Of a DNA stretch of 64,000 nt, positions 1 through 9,660 are shown one piece after another; the stretch's first letter is position 1; every line of letters begins with the position of its first letter. The notes under the pieces were generated by a model. That model saw only the letters and a list, made by a program, of their open reading frames with translations, made no database searches and was not told where the DNA came from. The stretch is from Gracilimonas sediminicola (lineage in GTDB: Bacteria; Bacteroidota; Rhodothermia; Balneolales; Balneolaceae), in NCBI RefSeq assembly GCF_024320785.1, contig NZ_JANDBC010000001.1, positions 1,680,001-1,744,000 of the forward strand, read 5' to 3'. A program made the translations under genes and the position numbers.

Positions 1-686
1 ACGGGATCGTTCCCAAATCGATTGGCCAGTGCGTTCATATCCAGCTGTCCGGTTCGGTGTACTTTAAGTTTTCGGGTGGTAAGTCCGGCATCCAGGTGTT
101 GTATGTCTCCATCCCTATTTACCCGAACTCCCATCACTCCGCGGAAAGGGTGGCGAACGGTCATGGAATCACCCTCAATTTCAGCAATGGTGAAATCCAT
201 AATTCTGTTACCCGACAACAAAGGCTGAATGATCGTATCCTGATCTGCTTCAGCAGCTTTATTGAAGGCTAACTCATAAGGCCAGTGTACCATATCGATG
301 AAAGGAAGCAGCCCTTCTTCAAAAGGTGCCCGATAGGTTATATAGTCTTCATCTCTTAATACGCGAACCGACAGGCTGTCTCCCACTTTCGTAATGTTGC
401 GAACAGTGGCTCCATCTTCCTGGAAACCATTTACCGGAGAGTGATCGGTTTGTACCATACTTTCAATTCCGCCTAATTCGTCAAAATGCAGAATGTAGGT
501 TGAGATTTGAACCTCAGGACTTCGAAGGATGACCTGAGCTGTAATGCTTGAATCGGTTTTAACAAACTGCTCTACGGCGAGGGTGTCATTCCCTAACAGG
601 GTCACAAACGATCCTTCATTGGGGTCGTCCGTGCTGCACGACACAAACAAAGCAGCTGTTATAAATGTGATGAATAAATTTCTCAT
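1..686 (-). CDS. Secreted lipoprotein, C-terminus beyond the window edge
   Basis: Reading from an ATG at 686 towards position 1 gives an open frame of 228 codons with no stop, so the C-terminus lies outside the window. The start MRNLFITFITAALFVSCST is a short lipoprotein signal with lipobox FVSC, so the product is probably anchored in an outer or inner membrane. The next part (FVTLLGNDTLAVEQFV, then YITYRAPFEEG) resembles the N-terminal region found ahead of DUF2911 domains in secreted proteins of Balneolota and Gemmatimonadota. That is from memory of the family, and the DUF2911 part itself is not visible here. No catalytic motif is seen in the available part. No operon partner is visible: the next minus-strand gene upstream starts at 1502 and ends 177 bp away. 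Confidence 0.75.
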   Translation of the reverse strand, partial: MRNLFITFITAALFVSCSTDDPNEGSFVTLLGNDTLAVEQFVKTDSSITAQVILRSPEVQISTYILHFDELGGIESMVQTDHSPVNGFQEDGATVRNITKVGDSLSVRVLRDEDYITYRAPFEEGLLPFIDMVHWPYELAFNKAAEADQDTIIQPLLSGNRIMDFTIAEIEGDSMTVRHPFRGVMGVRVNRDGDIQHLDAGLTTRKLKVHRTGQLDMNALANRFGNDP

Positions 687-863
687 AGGTCCTTAAATTT
701 TTTAATGGGTGCAAAAATCTATTTCAAAAAAAGTGTTCTGGCAACTGCGATAAATTAAACTTTGAAAAAGCTTACAAGTTTTATCGCACTCGCAAAGTCA
801 ACAACATAAAGTGCGGTGTAATCATTTGGTAGAAAGGAGTTTATGAGTTGAGCGCTGATTTCG

Positions 864-1502
864 CTAACTGACTTTCTCTTCCGCAATTTTCTGGAGAGCC
901 TCGGTGAAGACTTCTACAGGTTGAGCTCCGGAAAGCCCGTACTTTTCGTTGATGTAAAAGAAGGGAACGCCCTGAACGCCAAGCCGGTGAGCTTCCTCCA
1001 CGTCATTGACAACCTGGCTGGAGTACGTATTGTTCTGCAATACTTCTTTCGCCTCATTCTGGTCAAGCCCCACATTCGAAGCGATTTGAACCAGCGTTTC
1101 TGTGTCGCCCACATGCTTGCCTTCCACAAAGTAAGCAGACAATAGTGCTTCTTTCATCTCATCTTGTTTGCCGTGCTTACGAGCCAGGTGGATGAGCTGA
1201 TGAGCGTTGAAAGAATTGGTGGGTTTTACCTCATCCATGTTAAAGTCTAACCCGGCGGCGGAGGCCATTTGAACCATGTTGGCATTCATTTGTTTGGCCC
1301 AGGCTCTGTCGCGACCGTATTTTTTGGCGAGAGTGTCATAGATATCAAGATCGGAATCGACAGAGGCATTGGGGTCGAGCTCAAAGCTTTTCCAGACGAT
1401 ATCAACATCCAGGTCCGGGAGTTTATGGAGGGCTTCTTCGAGATGTCTTTTACCGATATAACAAAACGGACAGGCAACGTCCGACCAAATTTCAATCTTC
1501 AT
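864..1502 (-). CDS. DsbA family oxidoreductase (FrnE-like)
   Basis: The 212-residue protein begins MKIEIWSDVACPFC. It has a thioredoxin-fold CPFC active site at residues 11-14 directly after the first strand, and a GVPFF cis-proline loop near residue 180. This layout, with a helical insertion between the two halves and no signal peptide, is that of the cytoplasmic FrnE / 2-hydroxychromene-2-carboxylate isomerase branch of the DsbA superfamily. The CxxC pair implies thiol-disulfide exchange rather than the glutathione-dependent isomerase reaction, whose enzymes usually have Ser at the first position. Length is normal for the family. It appears monocistronic, with 116 bp before the response regulator downstream. 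The physiological substrate cannot be read from the sequence. Confidence 0.9.
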   Translation of the reverse strand: MKIEIWSDVACPFCYIGKRHLEEALHKLPDLDVDIVWKSFELDPNASVDSDLDIYDTLAKKYGRDRAWAKQMNANMVQMASAAGLDFNMDEVKPTNSFNAHQLIHLARKHGKQDEMKEALLSAYFVEGKHVGDTETLVQIASNVGLDQNEAKEVLQNNTYSSQVVNDVEEAHRLGVQGVPFFYINEKYGLSGAQPVEVFTEALQKIAEEKVS

Positions 1503-1618
1503 GTGCAGGAATTAGTTAAGTGGTATTCTATTACTATTAACTTATCCTTTCAGAAGAAGGTTCACATCAACCCCAAAAACAAAACATCAGTACCGGAACC
1601 AAGAGTAAAAGGCTGGTT

Positions 1619-2017
1619 TCAGGCGAGAAGATCCTTAAGCGCTTCAACCTGAACCGGTTTTTGAATAAAGTCATCTACTTTTTGATCCCATTCCACACGG
1701 TATATTTCCTGATTTTTTTGGTCAATTCGGGAGCTGATTACGAAAATCTGAATCTCTTTATTCACCTTATCTCTTATTGACTGAAATTCATTCAGGAAGT
1801 CCCAGCCATTCATCTCCGGCATATCGATATCGAGCAGGATTAAGTCGGGCAGCTCATCATTGTTCTGCTCCATTTCTTTGATGGCAGACAGTGCCTTTTT
1901 CCCATTTTCGAATGACATGACGTCGTTTCCGGGAAGGTAGTTTTTTATGATTTTGGAAACCCCGTAAGTGTAAATTTTATCATCGTCAATAATGCAGATA
2001 CTCTTCAATGAACTCAT
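1619..2017 (-). CDS. Single-domain response regulator
   Basis: This 132-residue protein is a lone receiver domain. It has the acidic pocket D11-D13 (IIDDDK), the phospho-acceptor D63 in LILLDIDMPEMNGW, and the conserved Lys in FIQKPV near the C-terminus. There is no output domain, so the output is probably protein-protein interaction or phosphorelay, as with CheY or Spo0F types. Its start codon overlaps the stop of the upstream histidine kinase (ATGA at 2014-2017), so the two are translationally coupled and almost certainly form a cognate pair. The receiver resembles the Rcp1 type associated with multi-PAS or phytochrome-like kinases in Bacteroidota and cyanobacteria. Confidence 0.93.
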   Translation of the reverse strand: MSSLKSICIIDDDKIYTYGVSKIIKNYLPGNDVMSFENGKKALSAIKEMEQNNDELPDLILLDIDMPEMNGWDFLNEFQSIRDKVNKEIQIFVISSRIDQKNQEIYRVEWDQKVDDFIQKPVQVEALKDLLA

Positions 2018-4257
2018 TTTAATTGTATTTTAAAGGTTGTTCCCTCTCCGGGAATACTGTCAACAGCTATGGACCCACCCATAGACTCAATTTGGTTTTT
2101 TGTGATGTACAGCCCGATGCCTTTGGCGTTATCATTTCCATGGAAAGTATTATACATGCCAAATAATCTATCCCCGAATTTTTCCATGTCGATGCCTAAA
2201 CCGTTATCGGATATTTCAAGAAATACTTTATCACTTTCTTCCCATGCGTTTATGGAAATTTTGGGTTTTCGGTCGGGATGCCGGTATTTGATGGCATTAG
2301 AAAGCAGGTTGAGAATGATGCTTTCGAGATAAGCGGGGTTATACTCAAGGGAAAGGTCGGCAGGCACCTGTTCTTCAAATTTGACATTATTAGCAAGAAT
2401 ATCGGTTGTCAGAATTTCTTTGATTTTCGAAATCGTTTCCTGCAGGTTCAGCTCTTTAAGATCGTTGCCGGTTTTGTACTGCTGGTCAATAATCTCATTC
2501 AGGTCGGCAATAGATTCATTAAGGCGATGGGAAGCAGAGCTTAGGTGGCTTAATAGTTCTTCTTTCTCTTCCTGAGATTCTTCCATGTCATAAAGAGAAA
2601 GCAGCATGGAAATGTTACCAGCATGGTTGCGCAGGTTGTGGGAGACAATGTGAGCAAAGTTTTTTAGGCGCTTATTCTGTTCTCCAATAATATCGAGGCT
2701 GTTACGAAGCTCTATTTCATTTTGCTTTCGCTGGGTGATATCAGTTACAATGGAAAGCACAGCCGGTTTGCCCGAATCGGTATTCAAAAAAGGCACTTTT
2801 GTGGTTTGGTGCCACAATTCCCTGCCATCGGGTAGAATAGTTTTATCCTCAGGAATAAACATTTCCTCGTTATTCTCGATAACCTTTTGGTCTGCCTTTC
2901 GATATTTTTGAGCTTTTTCTTCCGACACGCCAATGTCAATATCACGTTTACCGATCATTTCTTTTCGTGGCAGTCCATAAAAATCGGCTGTCGATTTATT
3001 AGCCATCAGATACCTGCCCTCGAGATCTTTCACAAAAATAAGAGTTGGAGCAAAATCAATAACTTGCTGAAGCTGTTCCTGTAGCCGGGTAATTTGCTCA
3101 TACTGCTCTTTTTCTTCAGTGATATCGGTTAGGTATCCATATCCTCTGGAAGTTCCATCGAGTAATTTTTCCGGCTTTGCCCGCCCACGCAGCCATCGCA
3201 GATTATTTTTTGATAACAGTACTCTGAATTCATGTTCCCATAACGTTAAGCCATTCAAGGACTTTTGTATGGAGGTAATAAACTGAATTCGATCATCCGG
3301 ATGAACTCGTTCTATGATGGCATTAATATCATTCTTCACTTCATCAGGAGAAACCTCGAATAAGTCTTCAACGCCGCTGCTGGCAAATGGGATGTAAGAT
3401 TGCCCTTCATTATTCCGTTCAAAAAGATAGAAGAAGCCCGGCACCTGCTCCGAAAGTCTGTTAAGGGTGGCCTCTGCTTGTTGTAGCTCCAGCTCTGCGT
3501 GATGTTGTCTTGTCACATCACGAGTAATCCCGAAGGTACCAACAACGTTTCCGTTATCTCCGTAAAGAGGTAGTTTTGTAGTAGAAGCCCAGGCCGATTT
3601 CTTCCCATGCCGGGAACCTTCTTTTTCCGTTTTGTTGATGATGGGTTGTTCAGATTTCATAACCTCAACTTCATCCTCCCGGGCTTGTCGGGCATGTTCG
3701 GCATCAAAAAAGTCGAAATCTGTTTTCCCATCGGCTTCCGCAGGATCTTCCAATCCCAACTTTTTTGCACAGGCATTGTTGATGGCTATAAACCGGCTTT
3801 CTTTATCTTTAAAGAAGATGCAGTCCGGCAGGTAGTTCATCATTTTTTTAAAGAGGGTAGCCTGCTCCTTAATGGAAAGCTCATTCTTAGCCGCGGATGG
3901 TTTTTGCCGAACCTGTCCTGCTATTAAAGCTGGTTTGCCGCAATCCCATTCAACTATTTCTCCCTTCCAAACCAAACTGAACCGTTGTTGTTCATTCGTG
4001 GTCTCATGGATAGTTTCGAAATCAAATCGCCCGGCTTCTTTGTGGCTTGGTTGGCACTTAACAATTTCGGTGAACTTATTAAGCTCGCCTTCTTCCAGAA
4101 AACCGGAAAGCTCGTCAAAAGTAGAAGGGACATCGTCATCGGAACACTCAAAAAAATCAGCAAAAGATGCACCAAAGGTCAGGCTGTCATTCTTGACATT
4201 CCAAGACCAATAGGCGGGTTTAAGGTCTCTCCTAACAAGTGATTTCAGTTGCTCCAT
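2014..4257 (-). CDS. Soluble multi-PAS sensor histidine kinase
   Basis: The 747-residue kinase has no transmembrane segment, so it senses a cytoplasmic cue. An N-terminal PAS_3-like region (about 1-120) is followed by three clear PAS/PAC units: about 130-255 (LPDCIFFKDKESRF ... GITRDVT), 260-390 (HPDDR ... YGYLTDITEE) and 395-515 (FAPTLIFVKDLEGRY ... IVTDITQRK). The dimerisation/phosphoacceptor helix carries FAHIVSHNLRNHAGNI near residue 537. The HATPase_c domain has an N box (NLLSNAIKYRHP), G1 (ISDNGLGID) and G2 (KGIGLYITK). The SHNLR-type H box is common in Bacteroidota kinases. It overlaps the receiver gene by 4 bp and signals to it. The ligand or cofactor of the PAS domains is not deducible. 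Confidence 0.94.
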   Translation of the reverse strand: MEQLKSLVRRDLKPAYWSWNVKNDSLTFGASFADFFECSDDDVPSTFDELSGFLEEGELNKFTEIVKCQPSHKEAGRFDFETIHETTNEQQRFSLVWKGEIVEWDCGKPALIAGQVRQKPSAAKNELSIKEQATLFKKMMNYLPDCIFFKDKESRFIAINNACAKKLGLEDPAEADGKTDFDFFDAEHARQAREDEVEVMKSEQPIINKTEKEGSRHGKKSAWASTTKLPLYGDNGNVVGTFGITRDVTRQHHAELELQQAEATLNRLSEQVPGFFYLFERNNEGQSYIPFASSGVEDLFEVSPDEVKNDINAIIERVHPDDRIQFITSIQKSLNGLTLWEHEFRVLLSKNNLRWLRGRAKPEKLLDGTSRGYGYLTDITEEKEQYEQITRLQEQLQQVIDFAPTLIFVKDLEGRYLMANKSTADFYGLPRKEMIGKRDIDIGVSEEKAQKYRKADQKVIENNEEMFIPEDKTILPDGRELWHQTTKVPFLNTDSGKPAVLSIVTDITQRKQNEIELRNSLDIIGEQNKRLKNFAHIVSHNLRNHAGNISMLLSLYDMEESQEEKEELLSHLSSASHRLNESIADLNEIIDQQYKTGNDLKELNLQETISKIKEILTTDILANNVKFEEQVPADLSLEYNPAYLESIILNLLSNAIKYRHPDRKPKISINAWEESDKVFLEISDNGLGIDMEKFGDRLFGMYNTFHGNDNAKGIGLYITKNQIESMGGSIAVDSIPGEGTTFKIQLK

Positions 4258-4482
4258 GTTAATGATTCTAACGAGGGTTGCTGCTCAACGCTGTTGAGTA
4301 GTTTTCGGTATAAAATCAGGAAACTTTAGTCAGAAAAGTACAAAATAGTATCATGAATAAAAGAATAGGCGCTTGATTGTAAAGTACTGATTTGCAGCAG
4401 GTTGTTAGATTCAGGAGAACATTAGAAATAGGATTCTGTGATTCAGCCGAAACTAAATCACAGATAAAAACCGGTAGATTTC

Positions 4483-6138
4483 TTATTGACCTTCAACACG
4501 TTCAAGCATGCGAAGCCGGGTGGCTTCAAACTCATCGCCGGAATCCCAGCTTTGCAGGTTCTCAGAATTCAGAGCCCGGAAGCCGGTCATAAAAAACAGG
4601 CGAGTGTCAATTTCGGCACCGCTTAAATCCCAATATTCGTTGATTTCATCGTTTACGGTATGATAATTGGCATCAGCTACACTGTCGCGAACAGCCAGGA
4701 AGTTATCCCCTTTGTCAATGTATTCCGTTCCCGGATTCGGAAAAATTGCCGGGATTCCCACTTTGGCCATATTGAAGTGATCGGAGCGATAGAAGTAGCC
4801 ACGCTCAGGATAGGGGTCCGGTTTTACGGTTCGGCCTTGCTGTCGGGCTTCTTCTTCCAGCAGATCACTAAGTGAGGTTCTCCCGTATCCCACTACCACA
4901 ACATCACGGGTTTTGCCATACACATTCATCCCGTCCAGGTTAATGTTTGCGGTAACCTTACCGGGCTCTACGGTTGGGTTCTCTGCCCAGTATTGTGAAC
5001 CCAGCAGCCCAACTTCTTCGGCACTTACAACCAGGGCCAGCACACTTCGTTTTAAGACAGGCTGTATTGATTTGTAGGCTTCCATCATTTCCAGCAGGGC
5101 ACTAACTCCCGCAGCATTATCGGAAGCGCCGTTGTTGATTGAATCGCCTTCAACGGGAGTTGTTATTCCAAGGTGATCGAGGTGGGCGGTGAGGATCAGG
5201 TATTCATCCTTCAGCTCAGGGTCGCTTCCTTCCACTTTAGCGATTACGTTCTGAGATTCAATTTCCCGGTAATCAGCGTCCATACTCACATTCATACGAA
5301 CACCGGAAAGCTCGACAGGTTCAAAGTCCCGGCTGTCGGCGGCATCCATCTGTTCGGCTAAATTCAATCCGGCTTCTTCAAACAACAGGCGACTTGCTTC
5401 CTGAGTAAGCCAGCCATTGAATTTGGTTGGAGAAGCAGAAGCATCGCCTTCACCTTTCAGATAAAAACGCTCTCGGCTCCATCCATTAGCAACTACATTC
5501 CAGCCATATCCGGCTGTTTCGGTAGTATGAATAATGATAGCGCCGAGTGCTCCCATCTCTTTTGCTTTTTCATACTTATAGGAATAGCGGCCATAGTAAA
5601 GCCGGGTTTTTCCGGCAAAAACATCAGGAGAAAATTCCGGGTCGTTGTTTTTCATGACTAAAATCTTGCCTTCTACATCAACGCCTTTAAAATCATCCCA
5701 TTCTTCTTCCGGGGCCTGAATTCCATATCCCACATATACCAGTTCGGCATTGCGTACATCTACTTCCTCAGCCTGATTTGCCGGCCAGGCCATAAACTCA
5801 TCATAATACTGAAGGGCGAAAGGAGTGCGCCCGTCTGTACGCACCGACATTTCCGCATTCGAGGTGCTTTGTCCCAAAAGCGGGAATTCCTGGGTATAAC
5901 TGTTACCTCCGGCTGCAGGCTCAGCGCCCATGTCTTCAAATTCTGAAATCAGGTAATCTACGGTCATTTGCTCACCTTCCGTTCCGGTTGCTCGCCCCAT
6001 AAAGTCATCCGAAGATAGCGTTTCAATATGTCTGAGTAAGGAATCTTTGGTTATGCTATTTGCGGCTTGGTCCGCCGGGGAAGAACTGCAGGCACCAAGC
6101 AGGGTCAGAGAAGCGATGAACAGATATAATGATTTCAT
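4483..6138 (-). CDS. M28 family aminopeptidase lipoprotein with PA domain
   Basis: This is a zinc-dependent exopeptidase of family M28. Ligands are recognisable in order: H and D in LTAHLDHLG, D in NGASDNAAG, the Glu pair in VSAEEVGLLGS, D in NINLDGMNVYG and the final H in DANYHTVNDE. Ahead of the catalytic core is a protease-associated (PA) insert (LVYVGYGIQAPE ... GALGAIIIHTT), the usual arrangement in secreted M28 enzymes. I chose the start at 6138 because it gives a clean lipoprotein signal (MKSLYLFIASLTLLGACSSS); the frame stays open to 6213 but the extra residues are not signal-like. An ATG at 6144 is equally possible. It probably trims extracellular peptides. A terminator from the upstream gene separates it from the kelch protein. 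Confidence 0.93.
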   Translation of the reverse strand: MKSLYLFIASLTLLGACSSSPADQAANSITKDSLLRHIETLSSDDFMGRATGTEGEQMTVDYLISEFEDMGAEPAAGGNSYTQEFPLLGQSTSNAEMSVRTDGRTPFALQYYDEFMAWPANQAEEVDVRNAELVYVGYGIQAPEEEWDDFKGVDVEGKILVMKNNDPEFSPDVFAGKTRLYYGRYSYKYEKAKEMGALGAIIIHTTETAGYGWNVVANGWSRERFYLKGEGDASASPTKFNGWLTQEASRLLFEEAGLNLAEQMDAADSRDFEPVELSGVRMNVSMDADYREIESQNVIAKVEGSDPELKDEYLILTAHLDHLGITTPVEGDSINNGASDNAAGVSALLEMMEAYKSIQPVLKRSVLALVVSAEEVGLLGSQYWAENPTVEPGKVTANINLDGMNVYGKTRDVVVVGYGRTSLSDLLEEEARQQGRTVKPDPYPERGYFYRSDHFNMAKVGIPAIFPNPGTEYIDKGDNFLAVRDSVADANYHTVNDEINEYWDLSGAEIDTRLFFMTGFRALNSENLQSWDSGDEFEATRLRMLERVEGQ

Positions 6139-6213
6139 AGTCATGTAAGGATATTTAATTCTTTCTTTTTGTACTGATGTGAATGCGTTAAGATACTTCA
6201 GAAATTTATTCAA

Positions 6214-6247
6214 TAAAAAAGCGAAAGGCAGTTACGCCTTTCGCTTT
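6214..6247 (-). terminator. Rho-independent terminator of the kelch gene
   Basis: A perfect stem (AAAGCGAAAGGC pairing with GCCTTTCGCTTT, six-base loop) is followed on the minus strand by a T run. It lies 25 nt past the stop of the kelch gene and ahead of the M28 gene, so the two are separate transcription units. Confidence 0.85.
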
Positions 6248-6271
6248 GGCAAAGTAAAAATAAGATTCGGA

Positions 6272-7354
6272 TCAGTTGGCTGATTCCAGCTCAACGGTGA
6301 ATTTCTGAACCAGGTCGGTTACCCGTTGGTCGTTAACCATTCCGCCAACCAGGTAAAACTCGTCACCGGCTCTGGCGATGCTGCGGTGATCCATACTGGC
6401 CGTCGGCATTGCACCTAACTCAACCCACTCTTCGGTATCTAAACGATAGGCGAAAACGGTGCTTTCAGCGAAGGCCGGCTTGGCGTTGTAGCCAATTCCG
6501 TTATAGTTATAGGGGTTGGTTGATCCGCCCACAAACACAACCATTTCTACCGGAGATGAAACACCGACAGCCGCCATACGGTAGCGTGCCTGCCCCGGGT
6601 GCTGTTTGATGCGTGTCCAGTTAATTTCTTCCGGGTTCTCGGCGTTAATCTCACCTTTGATACTGCCGGGAGACATCATAAAAATCTGTTCACCTTCATC
6701 AACAACAGTTTGAACACCGTCGGAAAGAACCATCGTGTTGCCAACAATACCACCGGAATGCCCAAATACGGGAGGGCCGGGGTACGGTGTGGCGTGCGAC
6801 CATGAATTTGTCTGGGTATCATACACCTGCACATTCGAAACGTTGTTGGTGTTATTCCATCCGCTAACCAGGTAGATGTAGCGGTCTTGGTAAACCAGGG
6901 AAACGGCGTCTTCAACAGGAAGCAGCATGTCGGCAACCTGCTCGTAAGAATTAGCATCAGGATCATACCTGAATACTTCTTGGGTGGATACTTCAGAACC
7001 ATCTTCAGCTACGGTATATCCGCCAAAGATGTAAATCTGTCCGTTTACGGTTTCAGTGGTGCTGGCTAATCGGCCGGTTCCGTCAGGGACACCGGGAATT
7101 TGCTCCCAGATTCCTTTATTGACATCGAATCGGGCAGCGAAATCACTTACATCGGCATGTGTTTTGCCTTCTTCCAGTCCCAGAAAGGTGTACACAAACC
7201 AGTCGCCGTCAACCTGAGCAGCTGTTACTGCATTGTTGGAAATTCCCATCGGCAATGACTCGGCTTCCTCCCAGTTTAGCGCAACCTTTTGAGGTGCTTG
7301 CTGGCAAGAGGCCACCAGAATTGAAAGGGTGAAGAGTAATAATATTCTTTTCAT
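6272..7354 (-). CDS. Kelch-repeat lipoprotein
   Basis: This 360-residue protein has a lipoprotein signal (MKRILLLFTLSILVASCQQ, lipobox VASC) followed by repeated kelch blades: GQIYIFGGYT, DRYIYLVSGWNNT, MVVFVGGSTNPY and DEFYLVGGMVND. Each has the (V/F)GG or SGW turn followed by an aromatic strand, giving a predicted beta-propeller of about six blades. It should be exported and membrane-anchored. Kelch propellers of this type, including the N-acetylneuraminate epimerase NanM, bind carbohydrate or protein partners, but nothing nearby indicates sialic acid use, so no substrate is assigned. It has its own terminator and no operon partner. Confidence 0.88.
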   Translation of the reverse strand: MKRILLLFTLSILVASCQQAPQKVALNWEEAESLPMGISNNAVTAAQVDGDWFVYTFLGLEEGKTHADVSDFAARFDVNKGIWEQIPGVPDGTGRLASTTETVNGQIYIFGGYTVAEDGSEVSTQEVFRYDPDANSYEQVADMLLPVEDAVSLVYQDRYIYLVSGWNNTNNVSNVQVYDTQTNSWSHATPYPGPPVFGHSGGIVGNTMVLSDGVQTVVDEGEQIFMMSPGSIKGEINAENPEEINWTRIKQHPGQARYRMAAVGVSSPVEMVVFVGGSTNPYNYNGIGYNAKPAFAESTVFAYRLDTEEWVELGAMPTASMDHRSIARAGDEFYLVGGMVNDQRVTDLVQKFTVELESAN

Positions 7355-7471
7355 TGTATGAATAATTGACTTATAGTCTGATTTTTAATTTTGCCTGAAC
7401 ACTTGCACATTGGCAACAACATTTGCGTTCAGTATTTGTTTAATTTCAAGCTTTAAAGATACGGTTTTTAT

Positions 7472-8293
7472 ATGTCTTCTTTTAAAAATAAAATTGTTTT
7501 AATAACCGGCGGAGCCAGTGGTATTGGCTATCTGATGGGGGAAAAATCGTTACAGAGAGAAGCCCGTAAATTGATCATTTGGGATATTAATGAAGACAAA
7601 TTGCTTGATGCCGCAAAACGTCTTTCCAAACAAGGGTATACTGTGGAGACGGGCGTTGTGGATGTAAGTGACCCTGAGCAGGTTCAGCAAGAGGCAAAAA
7701 AAGTGTTAGATGAGCACGGGTCCATCGACATGTTATTCAACAACGCAGGAATTGTAGTTGGTAAAAAGTTCGAAGAGCACTCCATAGAGCACATCAAAAA
7801 AACCATGGATATTAACAGCCTTGGTTTGATGTATGTAGCACGGGCTTTCTTACCGGCTATGATTGAGAACGGATATGGATATATCATCAATATCGCTTCG
7901 GCCGCAGGACTCACCCCAAACCCCGGAATGACTGTATATGCAGCCAGTAAATGGGCGGCCGTGGGCTGGTCGGAATCGTTGAACCTGGAGCTTAAGAAAA
8001 ATGGGGAGCCGGTGAATGTGCTTACAGTGATGCCCAGCTACATCAATACCGGAATGTTCGCCGGGGTTACAGCCCCGTTGCTTATGCCCCTGCTTGACCC
8101 GGATGACATTTCAACCAAAATACTGGATGCGGTAGAGCGGGAAAAAGAACGGCTTAGAGAGCCATTCATGGTAAAACTAACTCCTTTTATAAGGGGAATT
8201 CTTCCTGCTAAATTATACGATTTTGTAGCAGGCAAAATTTTTGGTGTTTATGATTCCATGAATACTTTTATTGGCAGAAAAACAGATCATTGA
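7472..8293 (+). CDS. Short-chain dehydrogenase/reductase (SDR)
   Basis: This classical SDR of 273 residues has the nucleotide-binding TGGASGIG at 12-19, D64 in VDVSDPEQ for the adenine ring, NNAG at 90-93, catalytic S143 (NIASAAG) and the Y156-x3-K160 pair (YAASK). W37-D38 at the end of strand beta-2 (IIWDIN) suggests NAD(H) preference. It is the first gene of a plus-strand operon: its stop overlaps the ATG of the aldehyde dehydrogenase (TGATG), which overlaps the next reductase in turn. The three together suggest stepwise oxidation or reduction of an alcohol, aldehyde or enone, perhaps lipid-derived. The exact substrate is not evident. Confidence 0.92.
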   Translation: MSSFKNKIVLITGGASGIGYLMGEKSLQREARKLIIWDINEDKLLDAAKRLSKQGYTVETGVVDVSDPEQVQQEAKKVLDEHGSIDMLFNNAGIVVGKKFEEHSIEHIKKTMDINSLGLMYVARAFLPAMIENGYGYIINIASAAGLTPNPGMTVYAASKWAAVGWSESLNLELKKNGEPVNVLTVMPSYINTGMFAGVTAPLLMPLLDPDDISTKILDAVEREKERLREPFMVKLTPFIRGILPAKLYDFVAGKIFGVYDSMNTFIGRKTDH

Positions 8294-9660
8294 TGGACGG
8301 AAAAGAATTGTTAGAGCGTCAGCGTACTTACTTTAAGTCCGGGGCTACGAAATCGGTAGAGTTTAGAATACATCAGCTTCAAACGCTGAAAAAACTCCTC
8401 ACCCAGCACGAAGAAGAGTTTATGCAGGCCGTGCATAAAGATTTTAAAAAACCTGAGCTGGAAATGTATGCCACCGAGCTTGGTATTCTCCATAATGAGA
8501 TCAGTTATGTGCTGAAAAACCTCAAAAAATGGACGAAGCCACAAAAGGTTTCAGGCGCTCTGGTCAATTTTCCATCCAAAAATTACACGGTTGCCGAACC
8601 TTACGGATCCGTTCTTATCATTGCGCCATGGAACTACCCGGTTCAATTGGCATTGCTGCCTTTGGTGGGTGCCATTGCGGCCGGTAATACGGCGGTAATA
8701 AAACCGTCTGAGTTGACGCCCCATACATCTGCGGCCATCAAAGAAATTCTCGGGAAATGGTTCAAAGAGGAGTTTGTAGCCGTGGTGGAAGGCGGAGTGG
8801 AAACAAATCAGGATTTACTCGCTCAAGATTTTGACTACATCTTTTTTACGGGCAGCACCCGGGTTGGGCAAATTGTGATGGAGGCGGCGGCAAAGAACCT
8901 GACGCCCGTTACGCTGGAGCTGGGGGGCAAAAGCCCTTGTATTGTGGACGAAACGGCCGACCTTGAAACGGCTGCCCGGCGCATTGCATGGGGGAAATTT
9001 GTGAATGCAGGTCAGACCTGTGTTGCCCCGGATTATGTACTCATTCAGTCAAAGGTAAAAGATCAGTTTCTGGAACATTTTAAAGAATCTGTTCGGGATT
9101 TTTATGGAGTGAACCCGAAGCTGAGCCCGGATTATCCGCGGGTAATAAATGAGTCGCATTTTGACCGGTTGGAAGGTTATCTGGATGATGGAAAGATCTT
9201 TTGTGGGGGCAAAACGGACCGGAATGAACTATACATTGAGCCGACGGTTTTAGTGGATGTCAATGAAGATGGAACCGTAATGAAGGAAGAAATTTTTGGC
9301 CCCATTCTGCCGGTATTGACTTTCGAAAAAATCCCTGACGCCATCAATGTGGTAAACTCAAAAAGCAAGCCGTTGTCGCTCTACCTGTTTTCAAAAGACA
9401 GCGATGCAGAATCGATGATCACAGAAAAATGCTCCTTTGGGGGCGGGGCAATTAATGATGTGCTTGCTCATCTTGGAAATCATCACCTGCCATTCGGGGG
9501 CGTGGGCAATAGCGGAATGGGTGCGTATCACGGAAAACAAAGCTTCGATATATTTTCGCATACCAAAAGTATCATGAAGAAACCATTTTGGCTGGATATC
9601 CCTTTCCGGTATGCCCCTTATAAAGGAAAGTTAAAGTGGATTAAACGAGTATTAAAATGA
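8293..9660 (+). CDS. Aldehyde dehydrogenase, ALDH3-like
   Basis: This NAD(P)-dependent aldehyde dehydrogenase has about 455 residues. Diagnostic blocks are APWNYPVQLALLPLVGAIAAGN, the cofactor loop FTGSTRVGQ, the general base in LELGGKSP and the catalytic Cys in NAGQTCVAPDY. The short length and C-terminal PFGGVGNSGMGAYHGKQSFDIFSHTKS tail place it in the ALDH3 / fatty aldehyde class (compare AlkH and yeast HFD1). I use the ATG at 8293, which overlaps the SDR stop by one base; a TTG at 8290 would add one residue. Its role is probably removal of aliphatic aldehydes produced by lipid turnover or peroxidation. Confidence 0.94.
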   Translation: MDGKELLERQRTYFKSGATKSVEFRIHQLQTLKKLLTQHEEEFMQAVHKDFKKPELEMYATELGILHNEISYVLKNLKKWTKPQKVSGALVNFPSKNYTVAEPYGSVLIIAPWNYPVQLALLPLVGAIAAGNTAVIKPSELTPHTSAAIKEILGKWFKEEFVAVVEGGVETNQDLLAQDFDYIFFTGSTRVGQIVMEAAAKNLTPVTLELGGKSPCIVDETADLETAARRIAWGKFVNAGQTCVAPDYVLIQSKVKDQFLEHFKESVRDFYGVNPKLSPDYPRVINESHFDRLEGYLDDGKIFCGGKTDRNELYIEPTVLVDVNEDGTVMKEEIFGPILPVLTFEKIPDAINVVNSKSKPLSLYLFSKDSDAESMITEKCSFGGGAINDVLAHLGNHHLPFGGVGNSGMGAYHGKQSFDIFSHTKSIMKKPFWLDIPFRYAPYKGKLKWIKRVLK